64,000 nucleotides of DNA from the NCBI RefSeq assembly GCF_021916785.1, contig NZ_JAKCFC010000004.1, positions 1 to 64,000 of the forward strand. Direction: 5' to 3'. Both the position numbers and the translations under genes were made by a program. The stretch's first letter is position 1. Every line of letters starts with the position of its first letter. The notes under the pieces were generated by a model. It made no database searches. It saw nothing but the letters and a program-made list of their open reading frames with translations, and was not told the DNA's origin. This document shows positions 36,039-43,706 of the stretch, piece by piece. The stretch comes from Mycolicibacterium lacusdiani. GTDB lineage: Bacteria > Actinomycetota > Actinomycetes > Mycobacteriales > Mycobacteriaceae.

Positions 36039-37136
36039 ATGAAGATTCGCGGAGCCGTTCTCGAACGCATCGGAGCCCCCCGCCGCTACGCCGACTCCCA
36101 TCCGCTGAGCGTCGCCGACCTCGACCTCGCGCCACCCGGTGACACCGAACTCCTGGTTCGGATCGAGGCGGCGGGCCTGTGCCACTCCGATCTGTCGGTG
36201 GTCGACGGCAACCGCGTCCGCCCCGTGCCGATGCTGCTCGGCCACGAGGCGGCAGGCATCGTCGAGGAGGTCGGCGCCGCCGTGACCGACGTGCAGGCCG
36301 GGCAGCGGGTGGTCATGACCTTCCTGCCGCGCTGCGGCGAGTGCTCGGGGTGCGCCACGGACGGACTGGCGCCGTGCGTACCGGGCAGCGCCGCCAACGG
36401 CGTTGGAACGCTGCTCGGCGGCGAGACCCGCCTGAGCCGCGACGGCGAGCCCGTATTGCACCACCTCGGCGTCTCGGCTTTCGCGACGCACGCGGTGGTC
36501 GACCGACGATCGGTGGTGCCGGTGGCCGATGACGTCCCGCCCGTAGTGGCGTCGCTGCTCGGCTGCGCGGTGCTCACCGGCGGTGGCGCGGTGCTGAATG
36601 CCGGCCGTCCCGAGCCGGGGCAGACGGTCGCCGTCATCGGAGCCGGAGGAGTCGGGATGGCCGCCCTGCTCACCGCGCTCGCGCACGACGACGTACGGGT
36701 CGTCGCCATCGACCGGCTCGAGGACAAGCTGGCCCGCGCCCGCGAACTGGGCGTGCACGCCGCCCGCACGCCGGACGACGTCGGCGACTTGAAGGCCGAG
36801 GTCGTCATCGAAGCCGTCGGCCACGCGGCGGCACTCGAGACCGCCATCGCGGTGACCGCACCCGGCGGCCGCACGGTGAGCGTCGGCCTGCCCCATCCCG
36901 ATGCGCGAATCAGCCTGTCGCCGTTGAGTTTGGTGGCCGAGGGTCGCTCGCTGATCGGCAGCTACCTGGGCTCGGCGGTGCCTGCACGCGACATCCCGCG
37001 CTTCGTCGAGATGTGGCGCGAGGGCCGGCTGCCGGTCGAAGCGCTGGTGTCTTCGACCATCGGGCTCGACCAGATCAACGAGGGCATGGACGAACTGGCC
37101 GACGGCCATGCGGTGCGGCAGGTCATCGAGTTCTGA
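36039..37136 (+). CDS. adhE1: Zinc-type alcohol dehydrogenase AdhE1
   Basis: A 365-residue zinc alcohol dehydrogenase. Catalytic zinc ligands are in GLCHSDLSVVDG (about 46-57) and LGHEAAG. The structural zinc loop CGECSGCATDGLAPC is at about 102-116. The Rossmann motif is IGAGGVGMAALLT (about 203-215). Length, residue pattern and position beside the thioesterase gene match mycobacterial adhE1. It lacks the long loop between the zinc sites seen in the NDMA-dependent enzyme at 7779-8903. Substrate unknown. Its stop is immediately followed by the convergent SDR gene. Confidence 0.88.
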   Translation: MKIRGAVLERIGAPRRYADSHPLSVADLDLAPPGDTELLVRIEAAGLCHSDLSVVDGNRVRPVPMLLGHEAAGIVEEVGAAVTDVQAGQRVVMTFLPRCGECSGCATDGLAPCVPGSAANGVGTLLGGETRLSRDGEPVLHHLGVSAFATHAVVDRRSVVPVADDVPPVVASLLGCAVLTGGGAVLNAGRPEPGQTVAVIGAGGVGMAALLTALAHDDVRVVAIDRLEDKLARARELGVHAARTPDDVGDLKAEVVIEAVGHAAALETAIAVTAPGGRTVSVGLPHPDARISLSPLSLVAEGRSLIGSYLGSAVPARDIPRFVEMWREGRLPVEALVSSTIGLDQINEGMDELADGHAVRQVIEF

Positions 37137-37910
37137 TCAGCGGATGGTGCTGACGCCGCCGTCGACTGGGATCACCGCACCGGTGATGTAGGTGCTCGCG
37201 CGACTGGCCAGGAACACCGCGATGCCCGCCATGTCGTCGGGCGCGCCGATACGGCCCAGCGGGAGTGCGGAACCGACGGCCTCGGAGCCCGCGGCCAGCA
37301 GCTCCTTCGTCATCCGGGACTGGAACAGCCCCGGCGCGATCGCATTGACCAGGATCTTCGGCGCCAACTCCCCGGCCAGGTGGCGGGTCAGCATGTGCAC
37401 GGCGGCCTTGCTGGCGCTATAGGAGAAGTTGTCGCGGCCGCGTTCGGGGGCCACGATCCCGTCGATGCTGCCGGTGTTGACGACGCGGGACGGATCGTCG
37501 TCCGTCGCCCCCTCGGTGAGCAGCGGCACCAGCGCCCGGGTCAGCAGGAACACGCCCTTGACGTTGACGTCGAAGACCTTGTCGAAGCCCGACTCCGGGA
37601 AGTCCTCGAACGAGGCACCCCAGGCCGCGCCTGCGTTGTTGAACAGCGCGTGGATCGCGTCCTCGCGTTCGGTCAGCGCAGCCGTCAGCGCATCCACCCC
37701 GGCGGCCGTGCCGAGATCGGCTGGTATCGCCTCGACCCGACCGAGTGGCGCCAATTCGGCGGCCGCCGCTGCCAATTCGGCTTCCTTGCGGCTCGACAGG
37801 TACACGCTGGCGCCAGCTTCGAGCAGCCCACGGGCGATCATCACGCCGATGCCGCGACCGCCGCCCGTGACGACGGCTACCTTCCCGTCGAGCCGGAACA
37901 GGTCAGTCAT
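37137..37910 (-). CDS. SDR family oxidoreductase (3-oxoacyl-ACP reductase-like)
   Basis: A 257-residue classical SDR. Cofactor motif VVTGGGRGIGVMIA (about 13-26), an Arg in YLSSRKEAEL typical of NADPH preference, ALFNNAGAAWG, the Ser in VVNTGSIDGI, YSASKAAVHML for Tyr/Lys, and a C-terminal ITGAVIPVDGGVST end. The pattern is that of FabG-like reductases. It overlaps the TetR gene by 8 bp and is cotranscribed with it, so it is probably under that regulator's control. Substrate unknown. Confidence 0.88.
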   Translation of the reverse strand: MTDLFRLDGKVAVVTGGGRGIGVMIARGLLEAGASVYLSSRKEAELAAAAAELAPLGRVEAIPADLGTAAGVDALTAALTEREDAIHALFNNAGAAWGASFEDFPESGFDKVFDVNVKGVFLLTRALVPLLTEGATDDDPSRVVNTGSIDGIVAPERGRDNFSYSASKAAVHMLTRHLAGELAPKILVNAIAPGLFQSRMTKELLAAGSEAVGSALPLGRIGAPDDMAGIAVFLASRASTYITGAVIPVDGGVSTIR

Positions 37911-38628
37911 TGGCGGCGGCCGTGGTCTTGACGTCGATCCCGAGCGGCTCCGCCGACCGGACCGCCTCGTCCTTGATCAGGCCGCGCAGTAGTGCCGTGC
38001 TGAATTCGACGGCGATCTCCTGCGCACTGCGCCTGCCCTGCGGCCGCAACCATCGGTAGGAGCCCAGCGTCATCCCGATGTAGCCAAGGGCCAGCACGTG
38101 CGAATCGCACTCGAAGAACTCGCCGCTGGCGATCCCGCGGTCGATGACGTCGCGGACGTGTTCGTAGACGGCGGTCTCCGAGTGGCGGATGTAGGCCACC
38201 TGCTCCTCGGTGAACCACTCCGTGATGTAGGGGCCCTCCTGGAAGTAGACGGCCGCCCGCTCGATGTCGCTGGCGATGCCGACGAGCAACCGACGGGTGA
38301 AGTGGTAGATCGTCTCGCGCGCGGTCGCCGTCGGGTCGTCGTGCAGGGCCGCGACGGTGAAGTCGGCAGCGCTCTTGTAGATGTCGTAGAGGATCAGCGA
38401 CTTGCTGGCGTAGTAGTGGTAGACCGTCGCCTTGTTCAGGCCGACGGCATCGGCCACGTCGTCCATCCGCGTCCCGTGATAGCCACGCGCAGCGAACAGC
38501 TTCGTGGCGACGGTCAGCAGTTCGTCGCGCCGGGTCGAGCCGGCGGGCGCGGATTCCCTCGCCGCCGAGCCGCTCGTGCGAGGAGTGTTCGACGCCGATG
38601 CACGGCGAGCATCGGGTTCAGTGGACAT
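37903..38628 (-). CDS. TetR family transcriptional regulator (Rv0158-like)
   Basis: A 241-residue regulator. After a disordered 30-residue start, the helix-turn-helix domain (about 34-80) has LLTVATKLFAARGYHGTRMD and AVGLNKATVYHYYASKSLIL. The ligand domain resembles KstR2/FadR-type TetR_C proteins (FQEGPYITEWFTEEQVAYIR). A -10-like TATAGT (38637-38642, minus) places the transcript start about 2 bp before the ATG, so the mRNA may be leaderless. The perfect palindrome at 38674-38689 is its likely operator. Ligand unknown; an acyl-CoA is plausible. Confidence 0.88.
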   Translation of the reverse strand: MSTEPDARRASASNTPRTSGSAARESAPAGSTRRDELLTVATKLFAARGYHGTRMDDVADAVGLNKATVYHYYASKSLILYDIYKSAADFTVAALHDDPTATARETIYHFTRRLLVGIASDIERAAVYFQEGPYITEWFTEEQVAYIRHSETAVYEHVRDVIDRGIASGEFFECDSHVLALGYIGMTLGSYRWLRPQGRRSAQEIAVEFSTALLRGLIKDEAVRSAEPLGIDVKTTAAAND

Positions 38629-38673
38629 GGCGACTCACTATAGGCAGGCCGGGACGGCGCCCGGGTATCTATC

Positions 38674-38689
38674 AACTGGTTGGCCAGTT
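38674..38689. promoter_or_regulatory. Palindromic TetR-type operator between tetR and the small peptide gene
   Basis: AACTGGTTGGCCAGTT has perfect 6-bp arms (AACTGG/CCAGTT) around TTGG. It lies 46 bp from the TetR start and 84 bp from the divergent small-peptide start, with a -10-like TATTCT (38690-38695) adjoining it on the plus strand. It would let one TetR dimer control both genes. Confidence 0.6.
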
Positions 38690-38772
38690 TATTCTCGTGC
38701 CCTGATCGGGTACCCCTGCCCGCAGCCGGAGGGATAGACTTCCGACGACCACGCAGCAGCTGGGAGGCACTC

Positions 38773-38883
38773 ATGGATCCGAACCCGGATTACGACGCGA
38801 GCGACGAAATCGAGTACTTCTTCCAGTTCCTGCCGTGGGGCCTGCGCGGCGTGTACCCGCCCCCGGCCTACCCACCGGTCTGA
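38773..38883 (+). CDS. Small 36-residue conserved-looking protein of unknown function
   Basis: The ATG follows a strong ribosome site (GGGAGGC, 7 bp spacing). The product is 36 residues: an acidic half (DYDASDEIEYFF) and a hydrophobic, Tyr/Pro-rich end, LPWGLRGVYPPPAYPPV. It has no cysteine and no signal peptide. It is divergent from the TetR gene with a shared palindrome between them. Its last 16 bp overlap the MOSC gene on the other strand. I recall a tiny gene annotated at this spot in M. tuberculosis (Rv0157A), which would support it, but I could not check. Function unknown; a membrane-associated or partner-binding microprotein is possible. Confidence 0.65.
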   Translation: MDPNPDYDASDEIEYFFQFLPWGLRGVYPPPAYPPV

Positions 38884-39317
38884 TCCACCGCGACCACCGT
38901 CACCTCGTCGCCGACGCTGATCGTCCCCGACGACAGCAGCCGGCACACCGAACCCGCTCGGCGGCTCAACGCCGCGGCAGCCCCGCGACCCATGTCGTCG
39001 TCGAGCAGTCGGCACGGGGCCGACACCCGCACCACCTCCAGCTGGACGTCGCCGATCGTGATCCGCGTGCCCGGCTTCGTCGGGATCTCGCCGGCGTCCA
39101 CCGTCACGTTGCGCCGCGTGCCGCCGCTGTCGATCTCGCGGCCTAGGTCGGCTGCCGCCCGGTCCAGCATCTCGCGCGACTGAATGGTGACGTGGCGGTG
39201 CCGCGTCCCGTGATAGCGGTCGCCGACCAGCCCGCGACCCTCCTCCGCCAGCACCGAGTCGACCGCCCGCACGGGTAGCCGCCGCCCCTTCGCGGTGTGG
39301 ATCGCCACGACCTTCAC
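38868..39317 (-). CDS. MOSC domain-containing protein
   Basis: A 149-residue protein that is almost entirely a MOSC domain. It opens VVAIHTAKGRRLPVRAVDSV, then GLVGDRYHGT (about 31-40), with VTIQSREML, GGTRRNVTV and the ligand cysteine in VSAPCRLLDD (about 98-107). MOSC domains bind molybdenum cofactor sulfur or act in metal-sulfur transfer. The stand-alone form is common in actinobacteria; its partner is unknown. GTG 39317 overlaps the stop of the upstream pseudogene (GTGA). Confidence 0.87.
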   Translation of the reverse strand: MKVVAIHTAKGRRLPVRAVDSVLAEEGRGLVGDRYHGTRHRHVTIQSREMLDRAAADLGREIDSGGTRRNVTVDAGEIPTKPGTRITIGDVQLEVVRVSAPCRLLDDDMGRGAAAALSRRAGSVCRLLSSGTISVGDEVTVVAVDQTGG

Positions 39318-39495
39318 CGCTGCGCGCCCGCGAGGTGCTCGCCGAAGAAGTCGGCGATCCGGCGCCAGGCGTCGGTCTTCAGCGAGCGCATCATGCTGAC
39401 CACGCAGCGGATGGCGTTGCCGCGGTACAGGTCCGGCGCAGCGGCGAGGAAGCCGGCAGGCTGCCCGTGCGGGTTTCGAACGTGGTGTCCGTCAT
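39314..39495 (-). pseudogene. Internally deleted dienelactone hydrolase gene
   Basis: The minus strand keeps the 5' end (MTDTTFETRTGSLPASS, from ATG 39495) and, in another frame, pieces of the middle and end of a dienelactone hydrolase: AAPDLYRGNAIRCVVSMMRS joined directly to AWRRIADFFGEHLAG. The nucleophile-cysteine region and most of the roughly 240-residue body are missing, and the start and end are in different frames. Only about 60 codons remain. The stop overlaps the MOSC start, so the two were probably once an operon. Confidence 0.72.
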
Positions 39496-39573
39496 GGTCG
39501 GTCCAGGGTGCGCACCCGTTCCATGATCCACGGCCGACGGGCGGCGCTCCACGACCGGCTCGTGGCCGTCAGG

Positions 39574-40353
39574 TCAGGCCGCCGCGGCCTTCACTGCTCG
39601 ACCAACCTCTGCCCGCAACCGCGTGTACTCGGGCGACCGCCTGAGTTCGTCGGGGTCCACTCCCGTGCGCGGCAGGTCCACCGGCAAGTCGAGCGCCACT
39701 TGGCCCGGCCGGCGCGTCAGCACGACGATGCGCGACCCGAGGAAGGCGGCTTCGTCGGCGCTGTGGGTCACGAACACCGTCGTGCGGCCGGTCTCGGCGC
39801 TCACCTGCCGGACGTCCTCCTGCAGTCGCTCGCGGGTGAGCGCGTCGAGCGCCGCGAACGGCTCGTCGAGCAGGAACAGTGGCGTCTCGGCAGCCAGTGC
39901 CCGCGCGATGGCCACCCGCTGCTGCTGCCCGCCGCTGATCTCCCAGATCTTGCGGTGACCGACCCCCTCGAGGCCCACGCGCTGCAACAGCTCCTCGCGA
40001 CGCTCGTCCCTGCGGTCCCGCGGCACCCTCGCGTACTTCAGCGCCAGATCCACGTTGCCACCGACGGTGCGCCACGGAAACAGGCGCGGCTGCTGGAACA
40101 CCACGCCCGAAGTCACGCCGGGTGTCGGCGATGCGCCGGACACCCTGACCTCACCGGCAGTCGGCTCCTCGAACCCGGCGATCAGTCGCAGCAGCGTGCT
40201 CTTGCCGCAGCCGGACGCTCCGACGAGCACCAGGAAGGCGCCCGGCTCGACGTCGAGATCGACTGGACCCAGGGCGGTTACGTCACCGTACCGGTGAGCG
40301 ACGTTCGCGATCCTCAGCCCACCCCTGACCGCGACGTCACTGCTTGAGGGCAT
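39574..40353 (-). CDS. Sulfonate/nitrate-type ABC transporter ATP-binding protein
   Basis: A 259-residue ATPase. Walker A GASGCGKSTLLRLI (about 48-61), Q-loop VVFQQPRLFPWRTV, signature ISGGQQQRVAIARAL (about 143-157), Walker B PLFLLDEPFAALD and the switch His in VFVTHSADEA. The Q-loop pattern and length match SsuB/TauB. It would power uptake of an alkanesulfonate or similar organosulfur compound with the two upstream genes. ATG 40353 overlaps the binding-protein gene by 17 bp. Confidence 0.9.
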   Translation of the reverse strand: MPSSSDVAVRGGLRIANVAHRYGDVTALGPVDLDVEPGAFLVLVGASGCGKSTLLRLIAGFEEPTAGEVRVSGASPTPGVTSGVVFQQPRLFPWRTVGGNVDLALKYARVPRDRRDERREELLQRVGLEGVGHRKIWEISGGQQQRVAIARALAAETPLFLLDEPFAALDALTRERLQEDVRQVSAETGRTTVFVTHSADEAAFLGSRIVVLTRRPGQVALDLPVDLPRTGVDPDELRRSPEYTRLRAEVGRAVKAAAA

Positions 40354-41365
40354 CGGGCAGTCCCTTGGTGTAGATCGCGTCTTGGAACGTCTGCAGCGGC
40401 GCGGCCGACGGGATCTGCTTCTGCTCGGCCAGGAACTCCGACGCGCTCTGCAGGTTGGCGGCGAGATTGCCCGGCTTGCCCTCGGAGCCAAGCCATTCCG
40501 GTGAGGCGACCTCGGCGGGGGTCAGGTAGACGCCCTGCTTCAGCTGCCCTTCGAGCGCTTCCGGCGTTAGCCCGACCTCGGCGGCGATGGCCTTGGCCGC
40601 TGCAGCCGGGTCATCCTTGATGACGTCGAGTGCGCGTGCCTCCTGTTGTCGCCAGATGTCGACGACCTCGGGATGGGCGTCGGCGAACTCGGTGCGGACC
40701 GCGGCCAGGTCGAGGGTCGGCTTGCCGCCCTGCGCCAACTGGCGGCTGGTGATCAGATCCTTGCCGGTGTTGCGCAGGTCGTCGAGCGTCGGCAGCCAGG
40801 TGTACGCCGCATCGATGTCACCGCGGTCCCACGCCGCCAAGATCGCCTGCGGTTGCAGGTCGACCAGCTGAACGTCGCTGGGGGACAACCCGTTCTGCGA
40901 CAGTGCTGCAAGCAGGCTGTAGTGTGCCGTCGACGCGAACGGCGTTGCGATCCGCTTGCCGCGCAGCTCGGGGATGCTGTTCACCCCGGCCTCGTTGCGG
41001 ACCACCAGGGCCTCGTTGTCGCCTGCCACGTCCAAGACGAACGCCACCTTGTAGGGGATGTTGAGCGGTGCGGATAGCCCGCGCGCCACGGGGCTCGAGC
41101 CGAGCGCGCCGAAGTCGAGTTCCTTGGCGATGAACGCGGTGTTGACGTCGGCGCCCGAGTCGAACTTGATCCACTTGATGTTGTAGTCGGGCAGCGCCTC
41201 TTCGAGCCACTTGTTGTTCTTGACGATCAGGTCACCGCTCGGGAACGACTGATAGCCAAGGCGAATGGTCTCCTTGTTCGAGTCGTTGCCCGAGTTGTCG
41301 ACCGCGCAACCCGCCAGCGCCATGGTCGCGACCGCCGCAGCGGCCAGCAGGGCCCTTAGCGTCAT
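40337..41365 (-). CDS. Sulfonate/taurine-type ABC substrate-binding lipoprotein
   Basis: A 342-residue lipoprotein. Lipobox LAGC at Cys20 follows the signal MTLRALLAAAAVATMALAGC. The body is an NMT1/THI5-like periplasmic binding fold (IRLGYQSFPSGDLIVKNN, FDSGADVNTAFIAKELDFGA, LRGKRIATPFASTAHYSLLA, WDRGDIDAAYTWLPTL), closest in character to TauA-type taurine/sulfonate receptors. ATG 41365 overlaps the permease stop (ATGA). The exact ligand cannot be read from sequence. Confidence 0.88.
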   Translation of the reverse strand: MTLRALLAAAAVATMALAGCAVDNSGNDSNKETIRLGYQSFPSGDLIVKNNKWLEEALPDYNIKWIKFDSGADVNTAFIAKELDFGALGSSPVARGLSAPLNIPYKVAFVLDVAGDNEALVVRNEAGVNSIPELRGKRIATPFASTAHYSLLAALSQNGLSPSDVQLVDLQPQAILAAWDRGDIDAAYTWLPTLDDLRNTGKDLITSRQLAQGGKPTLDLAAVRTEFADAHPEVVDIWRQQEARALDVIKDDPAAAAKAIAAEVGLTPEALEGQLKQGVYLTPAEVASPEWLGSEGKPGNLAANLQSASEFLAEQKQIPSAAPLQTFQDAIYTKGLPDALKQ

Positions 41366-42225
41366 ATCTTTCCTCTCCAAGGGACGGCGCGCCGTTCAGC
41401 GGCGCGAAGTAGACCGTCGATGATCAGACCCGAGAACCCGATGGCGAAGATGCCGACGAGCACGACCGGGGTGTTGTTGTAATTGCTTGCGTCCTTGACC
41501 AATCCGCCGACCCCGGGAAGGCCGTTGAACAGCTCCGCGGCCACCACCGACGAGTAGGCCATGCCGACTGCGAGCCGGATGCCGGTGAACGTCTCGGGCA
41601 GCGCCGACGGGATCACCACGTCGCGAATCACTTCCGCACGGCTGGCGCCCAGCGCCCTGGCGGCTTCCTGCAGGCCGACGGGTGCTGCGACGACGGCGGC
41701 CGTGGTCGCGACCGCGGCGGGCGGCAGCGCGGCCAGCGCCAGCAGCGTGACCTTGGGCGCCTCGTCGATGCCCAGCCAGATCACGAGCAGGAAGAAGTAG
41801 GCCAGCGGCGGCAGCGCGCGGATGAACGTCAGCCACGGTTCGAGCACGCTGCGCACCCAGCTCACAGACCCCATCACCAGGCCGAGCAGCACGCCGAGCA
41901 CGATGCCGATGATCACGCCCACCGCCACGCGGCGCAGCGTCATGTACAGGTGCTCCCACAGCAGATAGCCGGCGTAGCCGCGGACGCCGTCATGCGTCGT
42001 CGACACGTCGAGGAACGCGCGCCACACCGTGCTGGGGAACGGCACGAACGTTTGGTTCCAGACGCCGCTGGCGGCGACGAGCTGCCAGACGACACCGAAT
42101 ACCAGCACCGACAGCAGCGGAAGGGCAGCGCGCGTGGTCCTGCCACGCCACTGGTTCTTGGGCGCGTTGCGCACCGGCGAGTCGACATGCGACTCGTCGG
42201 GCGTGATGTCGACGAAGACGGACAC
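41362..42225 (-). CDS. Sulfonate/taurine-type ABC permease
   Basis: A 287-residue permease with six membrane spans. The ATPase-contact EAA loop is GLQEAARALGASRAEVIRDV (about 192-211), followed by VIPSALPETFTGIRLAVGMA. Family SsuC/TauC (BPD_transp_1). It is the first gene of a permease-receptor-ATPase operon with overlapping junctions. GTG 42225 lies 37 bp after a cysteine-containing leader ORF, consistent with sulfur-responsive control. Confidence 0.9.
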   Translation of the reverse strand: MSVFVDITPDESHVDSPVRNAPKNQWRGRTTRAALPLLSVLVFGVVWQLVAASGVWNQTFVPFPSTVWRAFLDVSTTHDGVRGYAGYLLWEHLYMTLRRVAVGVIIGIVLGVLLGLVMGSVSWVRSVLEPWLTFIRALPPLAYFFLLVIWLGIDEAPKVTLLALAALPPAAVATTAAVVAAPVGLQEAARALGASRAEVIRDVVIPSALPETFTGIRLAVGMAYSSVVAAELFNGLPGVGGLVKDASNYNNTPVVLVGIFAIGFSGLIIDGLLRAAERRAVPWRGKI

Positions 42226-42245
42226 GTGACCTGACTTTCCTGGTG

Positions 42246-42265
42246 TGAGCGGGCGGACGCGCTCA
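42246..42265 (-). promoter_or_regulatory. Hairpin overlapping the leader-peptide stop codon
   Basis: TGAGCG and CGCTCA (42246-42251 and 42260-42265) can pair around an 8-nt loop. On the minus strand the first arm contains the TGA of the Cys-Cys leader peptide. A ribosome stalled at the cysteine codons would cover this arm, so its folding could depend on cysteine supply. It lies 20 bp upstream of the permease GTG; an effect on the ribosome site or on termination is an inference. Confidence 0.5.
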
Positions 42266-42301
42266 GCGACAGCAGGAGTCGGCAGGCGGTGTCACGCGCA
42301 T
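42263..42301 (-). CDS. Cysteine-attenuator leader peptide (MRVTPPADSCCR)
   Basis: A 12-codon ORF just before the sulfonate-type importer, ending Ser-Cys-Cys-Arg. Short mycobacterial leader peptides with terminal Cys runs before sulfur genes are known to sense cysteine through ribosome stalling. The frame has a TAA eight codons upstream and no other ATG, so the start is ATG 42301 or GTG 42295. A -10-like TATGAAT lies 5 bp before the ATG, so translation may be leaderless. A second small ORF in another frame, ATG 42312 (MNTGCA), overlaps it and has the better ribosome site (AAGGA). Confidence 0.75.
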   Translation of the reverse strand: MRVTPPADSCCR

Positions 42302-42302
42302 C

Positions 42303-42316
42303 CGGTATTCATACCG
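42303..42316. promoter_or_regulatory. Inverted repeat at the leader promoter
   Basis: CGGTATTCATACCG has perfect arms CGGTAT/ATACCG with a 2-bp spacer, directly before the leader ORF and covering the -10-like TATGAAT. It is a good candidate operator for a sulfur-responsive regulator; the binding protein is unknown. Confidence 0.45.
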
Positions 42317-42409
42317 ACGTCCTTAGATCAGCCGAAGTACTGCGCTCACGACGATTTTTAGTTCGCTGTAGTGGCGTTTCACGCGAACGCGACCGGGTAG
42401 TTGAAGATA

Positions 42410-43435
42410 GTGACACTTGCGCAACCCATCGCCACCGAGCCGACGCTGCCCAGCGCGCGCGGCCCGCTGTCCGCCACCGTCATCGACCTCCTCGCCGAGC
42501 GTGCCCCGCACGGACACCTGCAGCGCATCGAGTCCTCGGTGGGCGACGCCGATCCGTATGGACTCGACCTCCATCTGGCTCTCGCCGTCTGTTACGAGTT
42601 GCACTACAGCGGTTTCCGCGGCGTCGATTCCGGGTGGGAGTGGAACGCCGGCTTGCTGCACCTGCGCGGCCGACTCGAAGACCTGTTCTTGGACGCTCTG
42701 CGCCGCGACGTCGGCCCGATCACCGCCGACGACACCGCCGAGGCCGAGATGACCCGGCTGTCCGTCGAACCCACCAGCGGCAACGGACCCACCTGGCACT
42801 TCCTGAAGGACGGCACCTGGGAGCAGGTTCAGGAGTACTTCGTCCACCGCTCGATCTATCACCTCAAGGAGGGCGACCCACACGCCTGGGCCATTCCCCG
42901 CCTGCGTGGCCGCGCGAAGGCCGCGTTCGTCGCGGTCGAGTTCGACGAGTTCGGTGGCGGACGCGCGTCGGAGATCCACCAGGAACTGTTCGCCGACCTG
43001 CTCGCCGCGTCCGGCCTGGACTCCTCGTACCTGGGTTACATGGACTACGCGGTCGGCGAGACGCTGGTCGCGGTCAACCTAATGTCGATGTTCGGCCTGC
43101 ACCGCTCGTTGCGTGGCGCAGCGGTCGGGCACTTCGCCGCCACCGAGATCACCTCACCGTCGGGGTCGCAGCGCATGGTGCGGGCGCTGAAGCGCCTGGG
43201 TGGGCCCGATGAGGCCATCAAGTTCTACGCCGAACACGTCGAAGCCGACGCCGTGCACGAGCAGATCGTGCGCACCGACGTCGTGGGTGACCTGGTGATG
43301 CGTGAGCCGCACGTCGAAGCCGACGTGGTGTTCGGGATGCGGGCGTTCGACTTCGTGGAGGACCGCCTGGCCGATCACATGGTGCGGTCGTGGACCCAGG
43401 GCACGACGTCGCTGCGTCGTCCGCTCGACGACTGA
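42410..43435 (+). CDS. Iron-containing redox enzyme family protein (haem-oxygenase-like diiron fold)
   Basis: A 341-residue, largely helical protein of the haem-oxygenase-like diiron oxidase (HDO) superfamily. Possible metal ligands lie in VCYELHYSGF, EYFVHRSIYHLKEGDPHAW, AFVAVEFDEFGG with ASEIHQELF, and FYAEHVEADAVHEQI (about 268-282), an E-H-D-H pattern typical of the fold. Related enzymes perform N-oxygenation, C-C cleavage or decarboxylation; the substrate here is unknown. GTG 42410 or TTG 42401 are both possible starts. It is convergent with the CDGSH and methyltransferase genes. Confidence 0.8.
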   Translation: MTLAQPIATEPTLPSARGPLSATVIDLLAERAPHGHLQRIESSVGDADPYGLDLHLALAVCYELHYSGFRGVDSGWEWNAGLLHLRGRLEDLFLDALRRDVGPITADDTAEAEMTRLSVEPTSGNGPTWHFLKDGTWEQVQEYFVHRSIYHLKEGDPHAWAIPRLRGRAKAAFVAVEFDEFGGGRASEIHQELFADLLAASGLDSSYLGYMDYAVGETLVAVNLMSMFGLHRSLRGAAVGHFAATEITSPSGSQRMVRALKRLGGPDEAIKFYAEHVEADAVHEQIVRTDVVGDLVMREPHVEADVVFGMRAFDFVEDRLADHMVRSWTQGTTSLRRPLDD

Positions 43436-43463
43436 TCCTCCGTACGGCGAACGACGACCGGAA

Positions 43464-43706
43464 TCAAGCCTCGGCCGGTGCCTCCGCGCTGACGGTCGTC
43501 GACGCGTCGTCGTCCTTGGCGCGCTGACGGCGCCGGTGGCTGGTGTCGCACAGCGGATAGATCTTGCTGCGCCGACAGGTGCAGATGGCGCACATGAACC
43601 GGTCGGACTCCACGACGGTGCCGTCGGGCATCTCGATGCGGACCGGGCCCTGCACCATCACCGGCCCGTTCGGGACGATGCGGACCACCCGGGCCTCGTC
43701 GCTCAC
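43464..43706 (-). CDS. CDGSH iron-sulfur domain protein
   Basis: An 80-residue protein. The cluster motif is CTCRRSKIYPLCDTSH (about 41-56), giving the three Cys and one His that bind a [2Fe-2S] cluster; the usual Asp-Gly-Ser-His is Asp-Thr-Ser-His here. No membrane helix is present, so this is a soluble electron or cluster carrier. The C-terminal 20 residues are disordered and acidic. GTG 43706 overlaps the methyltransferase stop (GTGA), so it is translationally coupled to it. Confidence 0.9.
   Translation of the reverse strand: MSDEARVVRIVPNGPVMVQGPVRIEMPDGTVVESDRFMCAICTCRRSKIYPLCDTSHRRRQRAKDDDASTTVSAEAPAEA

Noticed and set aside
41950..42234. Plus-strand ORF over the ABC permease start
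   Set aside because: Shadow of the permease gene; the real strand has clear membrane spans and the EAA loop.
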